Shown: one piece after another, positions 33,913 through 42,751 of the stretch | Position numbering within the stretch: position 1 is the first letter of the stretch | Layout: the number at the start of each line of letters is the position of its first letter | From: CAIMWS01 sp964409245 | Lineage (GTDB): Bacteria; Verrucomicrobiota; Verrucomicrobiia; Limisphaerales; UBA1319 | Direction of reading: 5' to 3' | Length of the DNA: 64,000 nt | Assembly: GCA_964409245.1 (NCBI GenBank) | Contig: CAYPCQ010000013.1 | Location: forward strand, 33,183 to 97,182 | The notes under the pieces: generated by a model | The model's input: only the letters and a program-made list of their open reading frames with translations | What the model was told of the DNA's origin: nothing | Databases searched by the model: none | Translations under genes and position numbers: made by a program

Positions 33913-35742
33913 ATGGAGCATATTCGAAACATCGCAATCATCGCTCACGTTGACCACGGCAAAACCACTCTGGTGGATTGTTTGCTGAAGCAATCTGGTT
34001 TGTTCCGCGCGAACCAGGTCGTGGCCGTGCGCATGATGGATTCAATGGATTTAGAGCGTGAAAAGGGCATTACCATCCGGGCCAAAAATGCCGCTTTTAA
34101 ATATAAGGACTACCACATCAATATTGTGGACACCCCGGGACATGCCGATTTCGGTGGCGAGGTCGAGCGGATCATGAACATGATCGACGGCGTGCTGCTG
34201 GTGGTGGATGCCGTGGACGGCCCGCAGGCCCAGACCCGGTTCGTCCTGCGCAAGGCCATGGAGGCCGGGGTGCGCCCGATTGTCGTGATCAACAAGATTG
34301 ACCGCGAACATGCCGATCCCCACCGCGTGCTGGATGAGGTGTTCTCCCTGTTTGAGTCGCTGCACGCCACCGATGCCCAGCTGGATTTTCCGGTGATTTA
34401 TGCGAGCGCCAAGGACGGCATCGCCAAAGCCGACCTGGCCCAGGCGTGCGACAATATCGAACCCCTGTTTGATGCCATCATCAAGCACATCCCGCCTCCG
34501 AAGGCTGATCTGAACATCGAATTCAAGATGTTGGTGGCCAACCTCGATTACTCCGATTACCTCGGCCGGATCGCCTTGGGGAAAATCCTGGGTGGCAAAG
34601 TAGCGGTGGGGGATTCCGTGGTCTGCATCCACGGGGACGGGCGCCGGGAGCGCTCCAAAGTGACCGCCATTTTCCATTTCCACGGCCTGCAGCGGATTGA
34701 AATCCAGGAAGCCAGCGCCGGCGACATCATCGGCCTGACCGGCTTCGAGGAGGTTTACATTGGGGAAACCGTCACTGACCAGGAATACCGCGACCCGATG
34801 CCGTTCATCCCGATCGACCCGCCGACGATCCACATGCAATTCGCGGTGAATGATGGCCCGCTGGGCGGCAAAGATGGCCGTTTGGTGACGGCCCGGCATA
34901 TCAGGGAACGGCTGCAAAAGGAAATCCGGACGAACATCAGCCTGCGCGTTTCCGATACGGAAGCCCCCAATATGTTTGAGGTGGCCGCCCGGGGTGAAAT
35001 GCAAATTGCGATCCTCGTGGAACAGATGCGGCGGGAGGGCTATGAAGTGCTGGTTTCCCGGCCGGAAGTCATTTACCGCCAGACGCCCGATGGCGCCACC
35101 TTGGAGCCGATCGAACGGCTGTTCGTCGAAATCCCCAAGGATAGCATGGGTATGATCATGGAAAACCTGGCCAACCGCAAGGCGGAAATCCTCCGGATGG
35201 ACCACATCGCGGATCAGATCAGCCTGGAAGCGCTGATCCCCATGCGCGGGCTGATCGGCTTTGAGACGGACTTGGTCAACCAAACGCGGGGCATGGGCGT
35301 GATGAGCCACCTTTACCATGATTACGGCCCCTACAAGGGGGAGATTCTGGCCCGCCAGAACGGCTCGCTGGTGAGCATCGAAATGGGCGTGGCCACCGCC
35401 TACGCGCTGAACGCCATCCAGGAACGGGGCCGCTTGATGGTGGAACCGGGCGAGGATGTTTATGAAGGCATGATCGTAGGCGAAAACGCCCGCGAGAACG
35501 ATATTCCGGTCAATCCCTGCAAAGCCAAAAAGCTGACCAATATGCGCTCCCAAGGCGACGGCAAAGGCATCCAGCTGGAACCGCCCTTGAAGCTGACCCT
35601 GGAGCGCGCTTTGGAATATATCGGGGCGGACGAATACGTGGAAGCCACCCCCAATCACCTGCGGCTGAGGAAGAAGCTCCTCAATGAGACCGCCCGCAAG
35701 CGGGCGGCCATGAGCGCCGCCGCCAAGAACCTGGCGGCGTAG
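33913..35742 (+). CDS. typA: ribosome-associated GTPase TypA/BipA
   Basis: A 609-residue translational GTPase of normal length. The G-domain shows G1 'AHVDHGKTTLVD', G2 'REKGITIRAKNAA', G3 'DTPGHADFGGEVER' and G4 'VINKIDRE'. EF-G-like domains II, III and V follow, then the TypA-specific C-terminal domain ('MRSQGDGKGIQLEPPLKLTL'). 'PMRGLIGFETDLVNQTRG' is characteristic of the family. It assists ribosome assembly and stress growth. It is a single-gene unit with a terminator. Confidence 0.97.
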   Translation: MEHIRNIAIIAHVDHGKTTLVDCLLKQSGLFRANQVVAVRMMDSMDLEREKGITIRAKNAAFKYKDYHINIVDTPGHADFGGEVERIMNMIDGVLLVVDAVDGPQAQTRFVLRKAMEAGVRPIVVINKIDREHADPHRVLDEVFSLFESLHATDAQLDFPVIYASAKDGIAKADLAQACDNIEPLFDAIIKHIPPPKADLNIEFKMLVANLDYSDYLGRIALGKILGGKVAVGDSVVCIHGDGRRERSKVTAIFHFHGLQRIEIQEASAGDIIGLTGFEEVYIGETVTDQEYRDPMPFIPIDPPTIHMQFAVNDGPLGGKDGRLVTARHIRERLQKEIRTNISLRVSDTEAPNMFEVAARGEMQIAILVEQMRREGYEVLVSRPEVIYRQTPDGATLEPIERLFVEIPKDSMGMIMENLANRKAEILRMDHIADQISLEALIPMRGLIGFETDLVNQTRGMGVMSHLYHDYGPYKGEILARQNGSLVSIEMGVATAYALNAIQERGRLMVEPGEDVYEGMIVGENARENDIPVNPCKAKKLTNMRSQGDGKGIQLEPPLKLTLERALEYIGADEYVEATPNHLRLRKKLLNETARKRAAMSAAAKNLAA

Positions 35743-35765
35743 TCAGGGGTTTCGATTAAAGCTCC

Positions 35766-35802
35766 GCGGGCCGGCTGGATCTTTCCCACCGGCCCGCTTT
35801 TT
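35766..35802 (+). terminator. intrinsic terminator of typA
   Basis: GCGGGCCGG (35766-35774) pairs with CCGGCCCGC (35789-35797), followed by TTTTT. Confidence 0.9.
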
Positions 35803-35971
35803 GTACTGGCAGGCCAGGCGGACTATTTTAATAAAAATGCTTTATTTGCGGGCTTGGCCGCCTTTATCTTGCCCACCAAGCAGGGGCCGAACATAAGGAA
35901 ATGGGTGCGTCCGTTGACGGCTGGCGGGATTACTTCCTTGGCCGCCCCTCGGAACATATTAGAAAAAGGGC

Positions 35972-37930
35972 ATGAGCGACGATTTCGAGCCAGTATTAAA
36001 TTTGAACGACTCCGAGAGCGGCGCTTTGTCCCGCGATTGGCTGGAGGGGGGGATGGCGATCCTGGACAGTTCCGGACAAATCCTTGACCTGAATGCACCG
36101 CTGAGCGAGTGGCTGGGCGAGGGAGCTCAGTATCAGGGGCAGGACTTTGCGTCCTTGCTGGCCGGCCGGCATCCGCATTGGGCAATTCCTTTAAAGAACG
36201 CCTTCCAAACCTCGGAGGTGTTTTCACAGCAGGTATTGAGTTCCGAAGCCTCCAATCCGGGGCGATGGTATAGCCTGGAGCTGGTGAAATCCCCGCCCCG
36301 CTGGATAGCGCGGCTGAATTCCACCCTGCCCTCCGCGGCTGATTTGCGCGAAATTTCCTGGGAGGATTTTTCCAACAATGAGGCTGCCCGCCGGAAAATG
36401 TATCTGCGGCTGATGCGGTCGGAAGACCAGCTGCAGAACCTGGCCAGCCGGTGGCCGGGCGTGATCTTCAGCCAGCGCGCTGATTTTTCCTTCCATTATG
36501 TCAGCCCTAAGATGGAGGAATTCACCGGCCTTCCGCCCGCCGTCTGGGAGCAGGAACCGCAAAAATTCTGGGAAGTGGTCCACGAAACCGATGCCGAAGA
36601 ACTGAAGCAGCAGATCCGGCGGACAGCCCGCCTGCCGCAAGGGGCCACCACCACTTACCGCATCCGCAACCAGCGTAATGGGCGGGTGTTTTACGTGATG
36701 GAACATCGGCGGGCGAGGACGAGCGGCAACGGGCTGATCCTGGGCTACGAAGGGGTCTGGCTGGATGTCACCCGCCAAACCATCGCCGAGAAGCGGCTCA
36801 CCACTGCGGCCTGGAAGGAGACTTTGGGCGTGCTGACCATGGGCCTGGCGCACGATTTCAGCAACATCATGGCGGGCATCCATTCTTTGAGCGAATCGTT
36901 CCTTTCGCAGGTGGACCATTCCCACCCCTTCCAGGAAGGCCTGCAACTGATCAAACAGCATTCGATGCAGGCCAGCCAGCTGGTGCATCGCATCATCCAA
37001 CTGCACCACGGCAAGACCGGCAACCGCAACTATCACGATTTGAACCAGGTCATCACGGAGGTGATCGACCTCGCCCGTAAAATCCTGTCCCGGCGGATTT
37101 CCATCAAAACCCAGTTCGCCGGGGATGCGCTGGCATTGTATATGGATTCGGTGGAATTCTGCCAGGTGATCCTGAACCTGGCGTTGAACGCGGCGGATGC
37201 CATGCCCCAGGGAGGGGAACTGCTGTTCGCCACTTCCCGGCACACCGAAATGCCGGCTTTGGACCATATCGAGGGGAATCCCCCCCGGCTGCCCGCCATC
37301 TGCCTGATGGTCAAGGATACGGGCTGCGGCATCCCCACCCGGCACCTGAAGGCCATTTTCGACCCATTTTTCACCACCAAGGCCATGAACAAAGGCTCCG
37401 GCCTGGGCCTCTATAACACCCGTTTATTTGTGGAAAAACATTGGGGCGCCATCTCGGTTGATTCGGTGGAAGCAGAGGGCACCACTTTCCGGATCTGGCT
37501 GCCGGAAGCTGATTTCACGGAGGCGGACCGGCTGGCGATGCCATCCGATTCCCACCGATCCAGCATTTTGCTGGCGGGCGCCGGGGGGGCCGTCTGCGAA
37601 GGCACCATCGAATTCCTGCGGTCGCATGGCTACCATGTGGTGACCGCACACACCCCGGACCAGGCGCTGGAAATCCTCGACACGGTGGAATATCCGCTGG
37701 TGGCGCTCTGGGTGATTGAAGCCGCCGGGGCGCGCGGCCTGGCGGGCTTGATCCCGGCGGCCAGGCGCAAAAAATATGGATTGAAAACAATTCTTCAGAT
37801 TATAGGCTGTAACCAGGATGAGCTGGACCACCAGGTTTTGAAGGAAACCGATTTGGTCATTGGCGCCGACTGGTCGGAAAATGCCATTGCCAATAAACTG
37901 AAAGTGGTCCTGGAACCGCGCACTGCCTAA
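35972..37930 (+). CDS. PAS-sensor histidine kinase with degenerate C-terminal receiver
   Basis: A 652-residue cytoplasmic kinase. An N-terminal PAS-like domain (about 25-110) and a clear PAS domain (about 155-270; 'YVSPKMEEFTGLPPAVWEQE') precede the kinase core. The phospho-acceptor His is in 'MGLAHDFSNIMAGI'. The ATP lid has N-box 'LNLALNAADAMPQGG', G1 'VKDTGCGIP' and G2 'GSGLGLYNTR'. Residues about 527-648 have a receiver-like pattern ('HRSSILLAGAGGAVCEGTIE'), but the acidic pair and the phospho-acceptor Asp are missing. The next gene, an HD-GYP response regulator, overlaps by 1 bp (TAATG) and is the probable target. Confidence 0.9.
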   Translation: MSDDFEPVLNLNDSESGALSRDWLEGGMAILDSSGQILDLNAPLSEWLGEGAQYQGQDFASLLAGRHPHWAIPLKNAFQTSEVFSQQVLSSEASNPGRWYSLELVKSPPRWIARLNSTLPSAADLREISWEDFSNNEAARRKMYLRLMRSEDQLQNLASRWPGVIFSQRADFSFHYVSPKMEEFTGLPPAVWEQEPQKFWEVVHETDAEELKQQIRRTARLPQGATTTYRIRNQRNGRVFYVMEHRRARTSGNGLILGYEGVWLDVTRQTIAEKRLTTAAWKETLGVLTMGLAHDFSNIMAGIHSLSESFLSQVDHSHPFQEGLQLIKQHSMQASQLVHRIIQLHHGKTGNRNYHDLNQVITEVIDLARKILSRRISIKTQFAGDALALYMDSVEFCQVILNLALNAADAMPQGGELLFATSRHTEMPALDHIEGNPPRLPAICLMVKDTGCGIPTRHLKAIFDPFFTTKAMNKGSGLGLYNTRLFVEKHWGAISVDSVEAEGTTFRIWLPEADFTEADRLAMPSDSHRSSILLAGAGGAVCEGTIEFLRSHGYHVVTAHTPDQALEILDTVEYPLVALWVIEAAGARGLAGLIPAARRKKYGLKTILQIIGCNQDELDHQVLKETDLVIGADWSENAIANKLKVVLEPRTA

Positions 37931-39210
37931 TGAATCCTGAACCGAACGCTTCGGATCCCCAGATGCACCGCATCCTGGTGGTGGACGATGAGAACATCGT
38001 GCTGGTCGCCTTGCGAGAAACCTTGCGGCGCGAGGGCTACGAGGTGGCCACTGCGTTGAGCGCCGCCGAGGGACTGGAACAGCTCAAACAAGGCTCCTTT
38101 TCGGTCATCATCACCGATCATCAAATGCCCGGCATGACCGGGCTGGAGTTCCTGGCGCGCGTCAAGGAGATCCAGCCGGACTCCACGCGCATCCTCATCA
38201 CGGCGGTGCTCAGCTTGAACACGGTGATCGATGCCATCAACAAGGGGGAAATCTACCGGTTCATTGTGAAGCCATGGCTCCGGGAGGAGTTGCTGGCCAC
38301 CGTGAAAAACGCGGTGCAGCGCTTTGAGCTGATCTGCCGCAACGCGGTGCTCCAGGCCGCCACCCTGGCCATGAACGACAAGCTTTCGCGGCTCAACAAG
38401 TCCCTGGAGGAGCAGGTGGGCCGGGTGGAGGACCAAAACAAGCAGCTGGGCCGGATGAACCAGGCCTTGGAGGAAAACCTGCAGCGCTCGGTCAACCTGT
38501 GCGTGCGCACGATGGAAACCTTTTATCCCATCCTGGGCAGCCAGGCCCGCCGGGTTTTCGAGCTGTGCAAGGCCATGGGCGGCAGCTTGGGCCTGCCCAG
38601 TGACCAGCGCCAGATCCTGGAGATCAGCGCCTGGCTGCATGATATCGGCATGGTCGGCATTCCCCGGCAGCTGATCAAACGCTGGCACGAAACACCTGAC
38701 GGCCTCAATGAGGCTGAAAAACGGCTCTTCGAGCAGCACCCGGTGCTCGGCCAGGAGCTGACCAGCTTCATGAGCCCGCTGGAAGCGGTGGGACAGATCA
38801 TCCGCCACCACCACGAACATTTTGACGGCTCCGGCTACCCTGACCGTTTGCGCGGTGAGGACATCCCCTGGCTGGCCAGGCTGCTATCGGTATCGGTCTA
38901 TTACGCGGAATGCAGTTTCGATGGCGAGGGGGTCATGGACGCCCTCAAGCTGAGCAGCGGCAGCCAGTTCGACCCGGATGCGGTCCGGATCCTGATGCGC
39001 AGCCTGCCACAGACCATCATGCCCAAGCGCCAGCGGGAAGTCCTGCTCTCGGAATTAAAGCCCGGCATGGTGCTCGCCAAAGGCATTTACACCGCCAACG
39101 GGCTGCTGCTGATACCTGAAGGCCAGGAATTGAACGCCACTTTCATCGACAAGCTGCGCAACCATAACCGCATCAATCCCATCAGCCAGTCCCTGCTGGT
39201 TTATTGCTGA
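37930..39210 (+). CDS. HD-GYP response regulator (RpfG-like c-di-GMP phosphodiesterase)
   Basis: A 426-residue protein. The receiver domain (about 13-130) is complete: 'VVDDEN', phospho-acceptor in 'IITDHQMPGMTG' and Lys in 'FIVKPWLREE'. A coiled coil (about 150-185) leads into an HD-GYP domain (about 190-350) with 'WLHDIGMVGIP', 'HPVLGQELTS' and 'RHHHEHFDGSGYPDRLRGED', so the metal-binding His/Asp set and GYP motif are present. A small C-terminal domain follows ('LKPGMVLAKGIYTANG'). It is predicted to hydrolyse cyclic di-GMP under control of the upstream kinase. Confidence 0.94.
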   Translation: MNPEPNASDPQMHRILVVDDENIVLVALRETLRREGYEVATALSAAEGLEQLKQGSFSVIITDHQMPGMTGLEFLARVKEIQPDSTRILITAVLSLNTVIDAINKGEIYRFIVKPWLREELLATVKNAVQRFELICRNAVLQAATLAMNDKLSRLNKSLEEQVGRVEDQNKQLGRMNQALEENLQRSVNLCVRTMETFYPILGSQARRVFELCKAMGGSLGLPSDQRQILEISAWLHDIGMVGIPRQLIKRWHETPDGLNEAEKRLFEQHPVLGQELTSFMSPLEAVGQIIRHHHEHFDGSGYPDRLRGEDIPWLARLLSVSVYYAECSFDGEGVMDALKLSSGSQFDPDAVRILMRSLPQTIMPKRQREVLLSELKPGMVLAKGIYTANGLLLIPEGQELNATFIDKLRNHNRINPISQSLLVYC

Positions 39211-39596
39211 CCGTCCGCCGGCCACCGGAATTTAGGCAGCAACGGTGAAAAACCGGACGGGTTTTGTTGTTGTTGATCCCTGGCCCAATGCCGACCCCTT
39301 CGCAATCCTGCCGGGATCGAAAAACAACCTCGCCTCTCAAAAAACCGTGCTAAATTGCGCTTTTCTGTGCCAAAACGAGACGGGCTGAGGGCAGAAGCAG
39401 GAGTTAATCGCAGAAGCCAGCCGGAGGGGGGCTAAAATGCCCAGATGTGGAAGGATGTGGAATTGCGTGAAAAAAAGCGGGCTTTCCCGAAGCAAAGCGA
39501 AAAGAGCGGAGAGGGGATGTCAGATGACCGAGAGCAGACGGAGCCAAGGAAAAAAGACCAAGGGCGGCAAACAGCGCAGAGCAAAAAGGCGAACCT

Positions 39597-39736
39597 GGTT
39601 TCGTCAGTTTCATATGGTTGTTTTTCCTGGCTCAGCCCGCGCCGGCATCGGCGGGGAGCGGATTCACATCCGCAGGCTGAATATGGCGCAAATCAATGGC
39701 GGAGGCTAATCTTCAGTGGACTGGGTGGACTCCATT
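39597..39736 (+). repeat. dispersed intergenic repeat R1, copy B
   Basis: It aligns with the reverse complement of 1947-2091 over its whole length, with blocks such as 'GTCAGTTTCATA', 'CTGAATATGGCGCAAATC' and 'GGTGGACTCCATT'. Both copies are intergenic and contain no shared open frame with conserved ends. Confidence 0.6.
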
Positions 39737-39800
39737 GAGGAAAATTGCAGAGCGCAGGAGCGCTGAGCGCGTAGCGGCCTGAGCCACCAGCGCATTCCCG

Positions 39801-39880
39801 CCAGCAAGTTCCCGTTGGACGTTTCCAAAGATCCAGCCAGCACGACTGAGCCAGCCGCCTGGACACGGCTTAGGCAGCCG
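39801..39880 (+). repeat. dispersed intergenic repeat R2, copy 3
   Basis: It carries the conserved tail: 'AAAGATCCAGCCAGCACGAC', then 'TGAGCCA' and 'GGACACGGCTTAGGCAGCC'. The inverted upstream arm found in copies 1 and 2 is not recognisable here. Confidence 0.55.
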
Positions 39881-39884
39881 TTTT

Positions 39885-39923
39885 CAAAAAAGAAAAACCC
39901 TCTTCCCCAAACGGGAAAGAGGG
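39885..39923 (-). terminator. intrinsic terminator of the alpha-CTD/sigma4-like gene
   Basis: On the minus strand, CCCTCTTTCCC (39923-39913) pairs with GGGAAGAGGG (39907-39898) with one bulged base, followed by a T-rich run (TTTTTCTTTTTTG). Confidence 0.85.
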
Positions 39924-39949
39924 TGGCCTGGCAATAATCCGACTCTGGA

Positions 39950-41713
39950 TTAATCCTGGTCTTCGTCCTCTTTTTTCCAGGTCTTGTGGATGATCAACGT
40001 TTCCGGAGTCATTTGTTCCGGCTCCACGCGCACCCGGCGGAGGGTCAGGATGGTATCCCACAAAGTGGTGGCCAGCTTGCCCTTGTTGGGGATTTTGAGT
40101 TTTTCGCAGAGGTCGCCAAAGGAGAGCGGCGGCTTGGTGTTCAGGATCAGGCGGCGCACCAGCAAGGTTTGGGACACATAAAAGCTCTTATCGATATCCT
40201 TCCAATTCTTCAGCCCGTAATAACCGAAACCAAAGTGCTTGACCCCCTCATGGTGGCGGATGACGGCCGAGATGGTGGCCCGGCCCACGGAACGTTTCCG
40301 GCGCAGCTCCTTGAGGATTTCGGTGGCGGTCATGGGGTGGCCCGCGTCCTTGAGCGCCTGGGGAATCAGGTCTTTGATGTGCTCACGCTCCTGCAAGCCC
40401 CAGCTTTTCAAGGCGAATAAAAAGCGGCCGAGATCCACAAAGCGTTCCTCCTCGCGGAGGATATGGGCCAGCTCGTGCACATTGGTTTGGGCGCCCCAGG
40501 TGAAACGATTGCGCTTGAGCATTTCGCGGGTCGATACCGGCCGGTTTTCAGTCTGCAGCATTTTAAAGACATCGTTGCGCACCTTGATCCACATTTTTTC
40601 GGGGATCGAAATGTGCTGCCGCATGCCGAAAGCCCGCCGATCCAGGAGGAATATCCCCTGTTCGGGCCGCAAGGAATTGCGCAATCCGCCGATGGAGATG
40701 GGCGGCACTTCGGTGCCGAACAGTTTGCGGGCCTGGGAGATGATCTCCTCCGGGCGCAAGGGCCGGTCGGATTGGGCCAGCACCCGCTGCACCCAGTCGC
40801 AGATGCGCAGGCTGGTCAGGCGGATCACGGCGAGGTCCGGCTTCGGGAATTCCACGGTCAGCGTGCTGCATTGTTTCAGGGCGCGCAGGAATTCGGCCGG
40901 CTGCAGGTTGGTGGGCTGGCCCAGCTCAACCAAGCGCTGGTAGATCTCAGACAGCGACAGGGGCGAAATATTCTTGCGCAGCATATCCACAATGGGCCGC
41001 ACGATGTCCTTGGCGCGCAGGTCCAGGTTCGGATACGGCTTCTGACCATCCGGCCAGGCAGGGATATCCGGGTGAAGCTCGCCGAACAGGCGGACGTAAA
41101 AAGCGGGCTGGTGCGCCAGGGTGACCTGTTTGTTGCTCAGCCACTGGGCCAGCAGGTCAGGCGTGAGGGGGCAGATCATATCCAGGCACTTCTGGGCCAG
41201 GCGGCGCAGCATGGCATCCACCGACGGGCCGCCGTGCTTATAAATGCGCTCGTAGAGCAAATCGACCACCTGGCGGACGCGCTCGCGGGTCAGGTCGAAC
41301 TGGGTGCCGATCTCCTCCAGGGTCATGGGCCGGGTGCCGGCGCCACCCAGGCGCAGCAGCAGCATATCCTTCTCCCGGTCGGAAATGGTGGCCACGGCGG
41401 CATCAGCCTCTTTGCATAGGAAATCCAAGCCCAAGCCTTTGATTTTGGAGTAATCAAACTCCCCGGCCTGGATCCGCTGCACCAAATTGAACAATTCCTT
41501 GATGCTCCGCTGCCCGCAATTGCGCATCGAAAGCACCTGCTCAAAAAGAACCCCGTTCAGATCCCCCACCTGGCGCAAACCCATTTTCTGCAGCACTCCC
41601 GCCAGGCGCACCGAAAGCGGCATTTGCGTCAGCGGCCAGTTCCGGTAATTCGACGGAATGCTGATGTTGGTGGACATTGCTGGTTCATTCTTGGACTTGT
41701 ATATGACTTTCAC
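39950..41713 (-). CDS. alpha-CTD + sigma region 4 + tandem winged-helix protein
   Basis: A 587-residue putative transcription factor. Residues about 30-85 match the RNA polymerase alpha C-terminal domain ('LSVRLAGVLQKMGLRQVGDL', then 'MRNCGQRSIKEL'). Compared with E. coli alpha, R265, G296, S299 and E302 are kept, K298 is Arg, while N268 and C269 are not kept. Residues about 105-165 match sigma-70 region 4 ('ISDREKDMLLLRLGG', 'MTLEEIGTQFDLTRERVRQV'). The remaining 420 residues contain about five repeats of 'P(L/M)s..EI...', an intervening helix and an 'rFv.lGr..faL..W'-like ending, resembling HARE-HTH/winged-helix domains (the fold of the RNA polymerase delta subunit). The GTG at 41713 has an AGGA box 6 nt upstream; ATG 41677 is an alternative. 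A role at promoters with RNA polymerase is inferred. Confidence 0.85.
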   Translation of the reverse strand: MKVIYKSKNEPAMSTNISIPSNYRNWPLTQMPLSVRLAGVLQKMGLRQVGDLNGVLFEQVLSMRNCGQRSIKELFNLVQRIQAGEFDYSKIKGLGLDFLCKEADAAVATISDREKDMLLLRLGGAGTRPMTLEEIGTQFDLTRERVRQVVDLLYERIYKHGGPSVDAMLRRLAQKCLDMICPLTPDLLAQWLSNKQVTLAHQPAFYVRLFGELHPDIPAWPDGQKPYPNLDLRAKDIVRPIVDMLRKNISPLSLSEIYQRLVELGQPTNLQPAEFLRALKQCSTLTVEFPKPDLAVIRLTSLRICDWVQRVLAQSDRPLRPEEIISQARKLFGTEVPPISIGGLRNSLRPEQGIFLLDRRAFGMRQHISIPEKMWIKVRNDVFKMLQTENRPVSTREMLKRNRFTWGAQTNVHELAHILREEERFVDLGRFLFALKSWGLQEREHIKDLIPQALKDAGHPMTATEILKELRRKRSVGRATISAVIRHHEGVKHFGFGYYGLKNWKDIDKSFYVSQTLLVRRLILNTKPPLSFGDLCEKLKIPNKGKLATTLWDTILTLRRVRVEPEQMTPETLIIHKTWKKEDEDQD

Positions 41714-41870
41714 GGCAGTTCCTGTTTTTTGGCCAGCACTTTACGCCGGCTTGGGTTGATTTTGATTTTGGTTTCCTCGTTTACCTTGTTTATTCAGCAA
41801 CTTTTTCGTTTGGTATCAATTAACTGTAAAGCAACCTCTGAGTAAATGCAAAAATATTCTGGCCAACTGT

Positions 41871-41896
41871 AAAAAATTACCCTTTATGAGGTAATT
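41871..41896 (-). terminator. weak AT-rich hairpin followed by T-run
   Basis: AATTACC (minus strand 41896-41890) pairs with GGTAATT (41881-41875) and is followed by TTTT. It lies about 160 bp upstream of the 41713 start, so it could be a leader attenuator or a back-up terminator for ilvN transcription. The stem is weak. Confidence 0.3.
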
Positions 41897-42205
41897 GGGG
41901 ACACCCCTCCCGGCTGCCAAAAATAGTCTTCAGAACCAAGGCCAGGCATGGCTAATGGCCCGCATTTGCCCACCGGCAGCCGCCCGGTTTGCGCCCTCCC
42001 ATTTTTTGTTATCCTGCTTACCATAAACAATTTACAAGCCAGCACACCCGCTACATTCCATCCTTTAACCAGCCCCATTCAAGAGAAAATAAGGAGCCGA
42101 TTTCCGTTATAAAACCTAAGAGGCCACCCCTTTGTCAAGCTCGTCTGGCAGGTGGCACGGAGGAGAGTTTTAGCCCAACCCATGCGAAATGCAACTGCTG
42201 AGTTA

Positions 42206-42244
42206 TAATAAAAAAGGAGTTTGGCCCATTTCGGCCCAAACTCC
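42206..42244 (-). terminator. intrinsic terminator of ilvN
   Basis: On the minus strand, GGAGTTTGG (42244-42236) pairs with CCAAACTCC (42224-42216), with further G-C pairs after a one-base bulge. It is followed by TTTTTTATTAT. Confidence 0.92.
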
Positions 42245-42277
42245 CCTCAAAACGCAACTGGAAAATAGTTGCCGGTT

Positions 42278-42751
42278 TTATTTGCGCGGCAACGCCACTT
42301 TGCCGGTGCGGGTCAGATCCGAAATCCCGAAAGCTTGCATCAACTCGAGGAATTTTTCCACTTTGCTTTCGCCCCCGGTAATCTCAATGGTCAAGCTGGC
42401 AGGCTGCACATCGACGATTTTTGCCCGGAAAATATTGGTGATTTGCATGACCTCCGGCCGCGTCTGGGAATTGGTGTTCACTTTGACCATCACCAACTCC
42501 CGGTCGATATACTCGTCGGACCGGTAGTCGTTAACTTTAATGACATCCACCAACTTGTTCAGTTGTTTGACGATCTGCTCCAGGGTGGCGTCATCCCCCA
42601 GGGTGACAATCGTCATGCGGGAAATGCTGGGATCCTGGGTGGGTCCCACATTCAGGGTATCGATGTTATAGCCACGGCCGCTGAAGAGCCCGGCCACGCG
42701 GGTCAGCACGCCAAACTTGTTTTCCACCAGAACCGATATTGTATGTCGCAT
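42278..42751 (-). CDS. ilvN: acetolactate synthase small (regulatory) subunit
   Basis: A 157-residue IlvN/IlvH protein. The N-terminal ACT domain is 'MRHTISVLVENKFGVLTRVA' and 'GLFSGRGYNIDTLNVGPTQD', the site that binds valine for feedback inhibition. The C-terminal domain has 'RELVMVKVN' and 'SLTIEITGGESKVEKFLELM'. It regulates the catalytic subunit in branched-chain amino-acid synthesis, but no ilvB/ilvI is adjacent, which is unusual. ATG 42751 was chosen to match the family start; in-frame starts at 42772 and 42796 exist. Confidence 0.95.
   Translation of the reverse strand: MRHTISVLVENKFGVLTRVAGLFSGRGYNIDTLNVGPTQDPSISRMTIVTLGDDATLEQIVKQLNKLVDVIKVNDYRSDEYIDRELVMVKVNTNSQTRPEVMQITNIFRAKIVDVQPASLTIEITGGESKVEKFLELMQAFGISDLTRTGKVALPRK

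Larger units (their letters stand above)
39211..39949. other. 739-bp region between convergent genes
   Basis: It begins with a possible weak terminator for the HD-GYP gene: CCGTCCG (39211-39217) can pair with CGGACGG (39254-39260) before a T/G-rich tract. It then holds repeat R1 copy B and repeat R2 copy 3. The minus-strand terminator lies at its end. Short open frames across R1 (e.g. 39437-39709) are not convincing genes. Confidence 0.55.
41714..42277. other. 564-bp AT-rich intergenic region
   Basis: Both neighbours are on the minus strand. The part next to 41713 is AT-rich and should hold its promoter. Two minus-strand hairpins are listed separately. No open frame is supported. Confidence 0.5.

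Noticed and set aside
34051..35658. 535-codon open frame opposite typA
   Set aside because: TypA is unmistakable on the plus strand; the antisense product is a His/Gln/Asp-rich by-product of codon usage.
39437..39709. 90-codon open frame across repeat R1 copy B
   Set aside because: The other R1 copy does not keep the same frame ends, and the protein is Lys/Arg-rich without a recognisable family.
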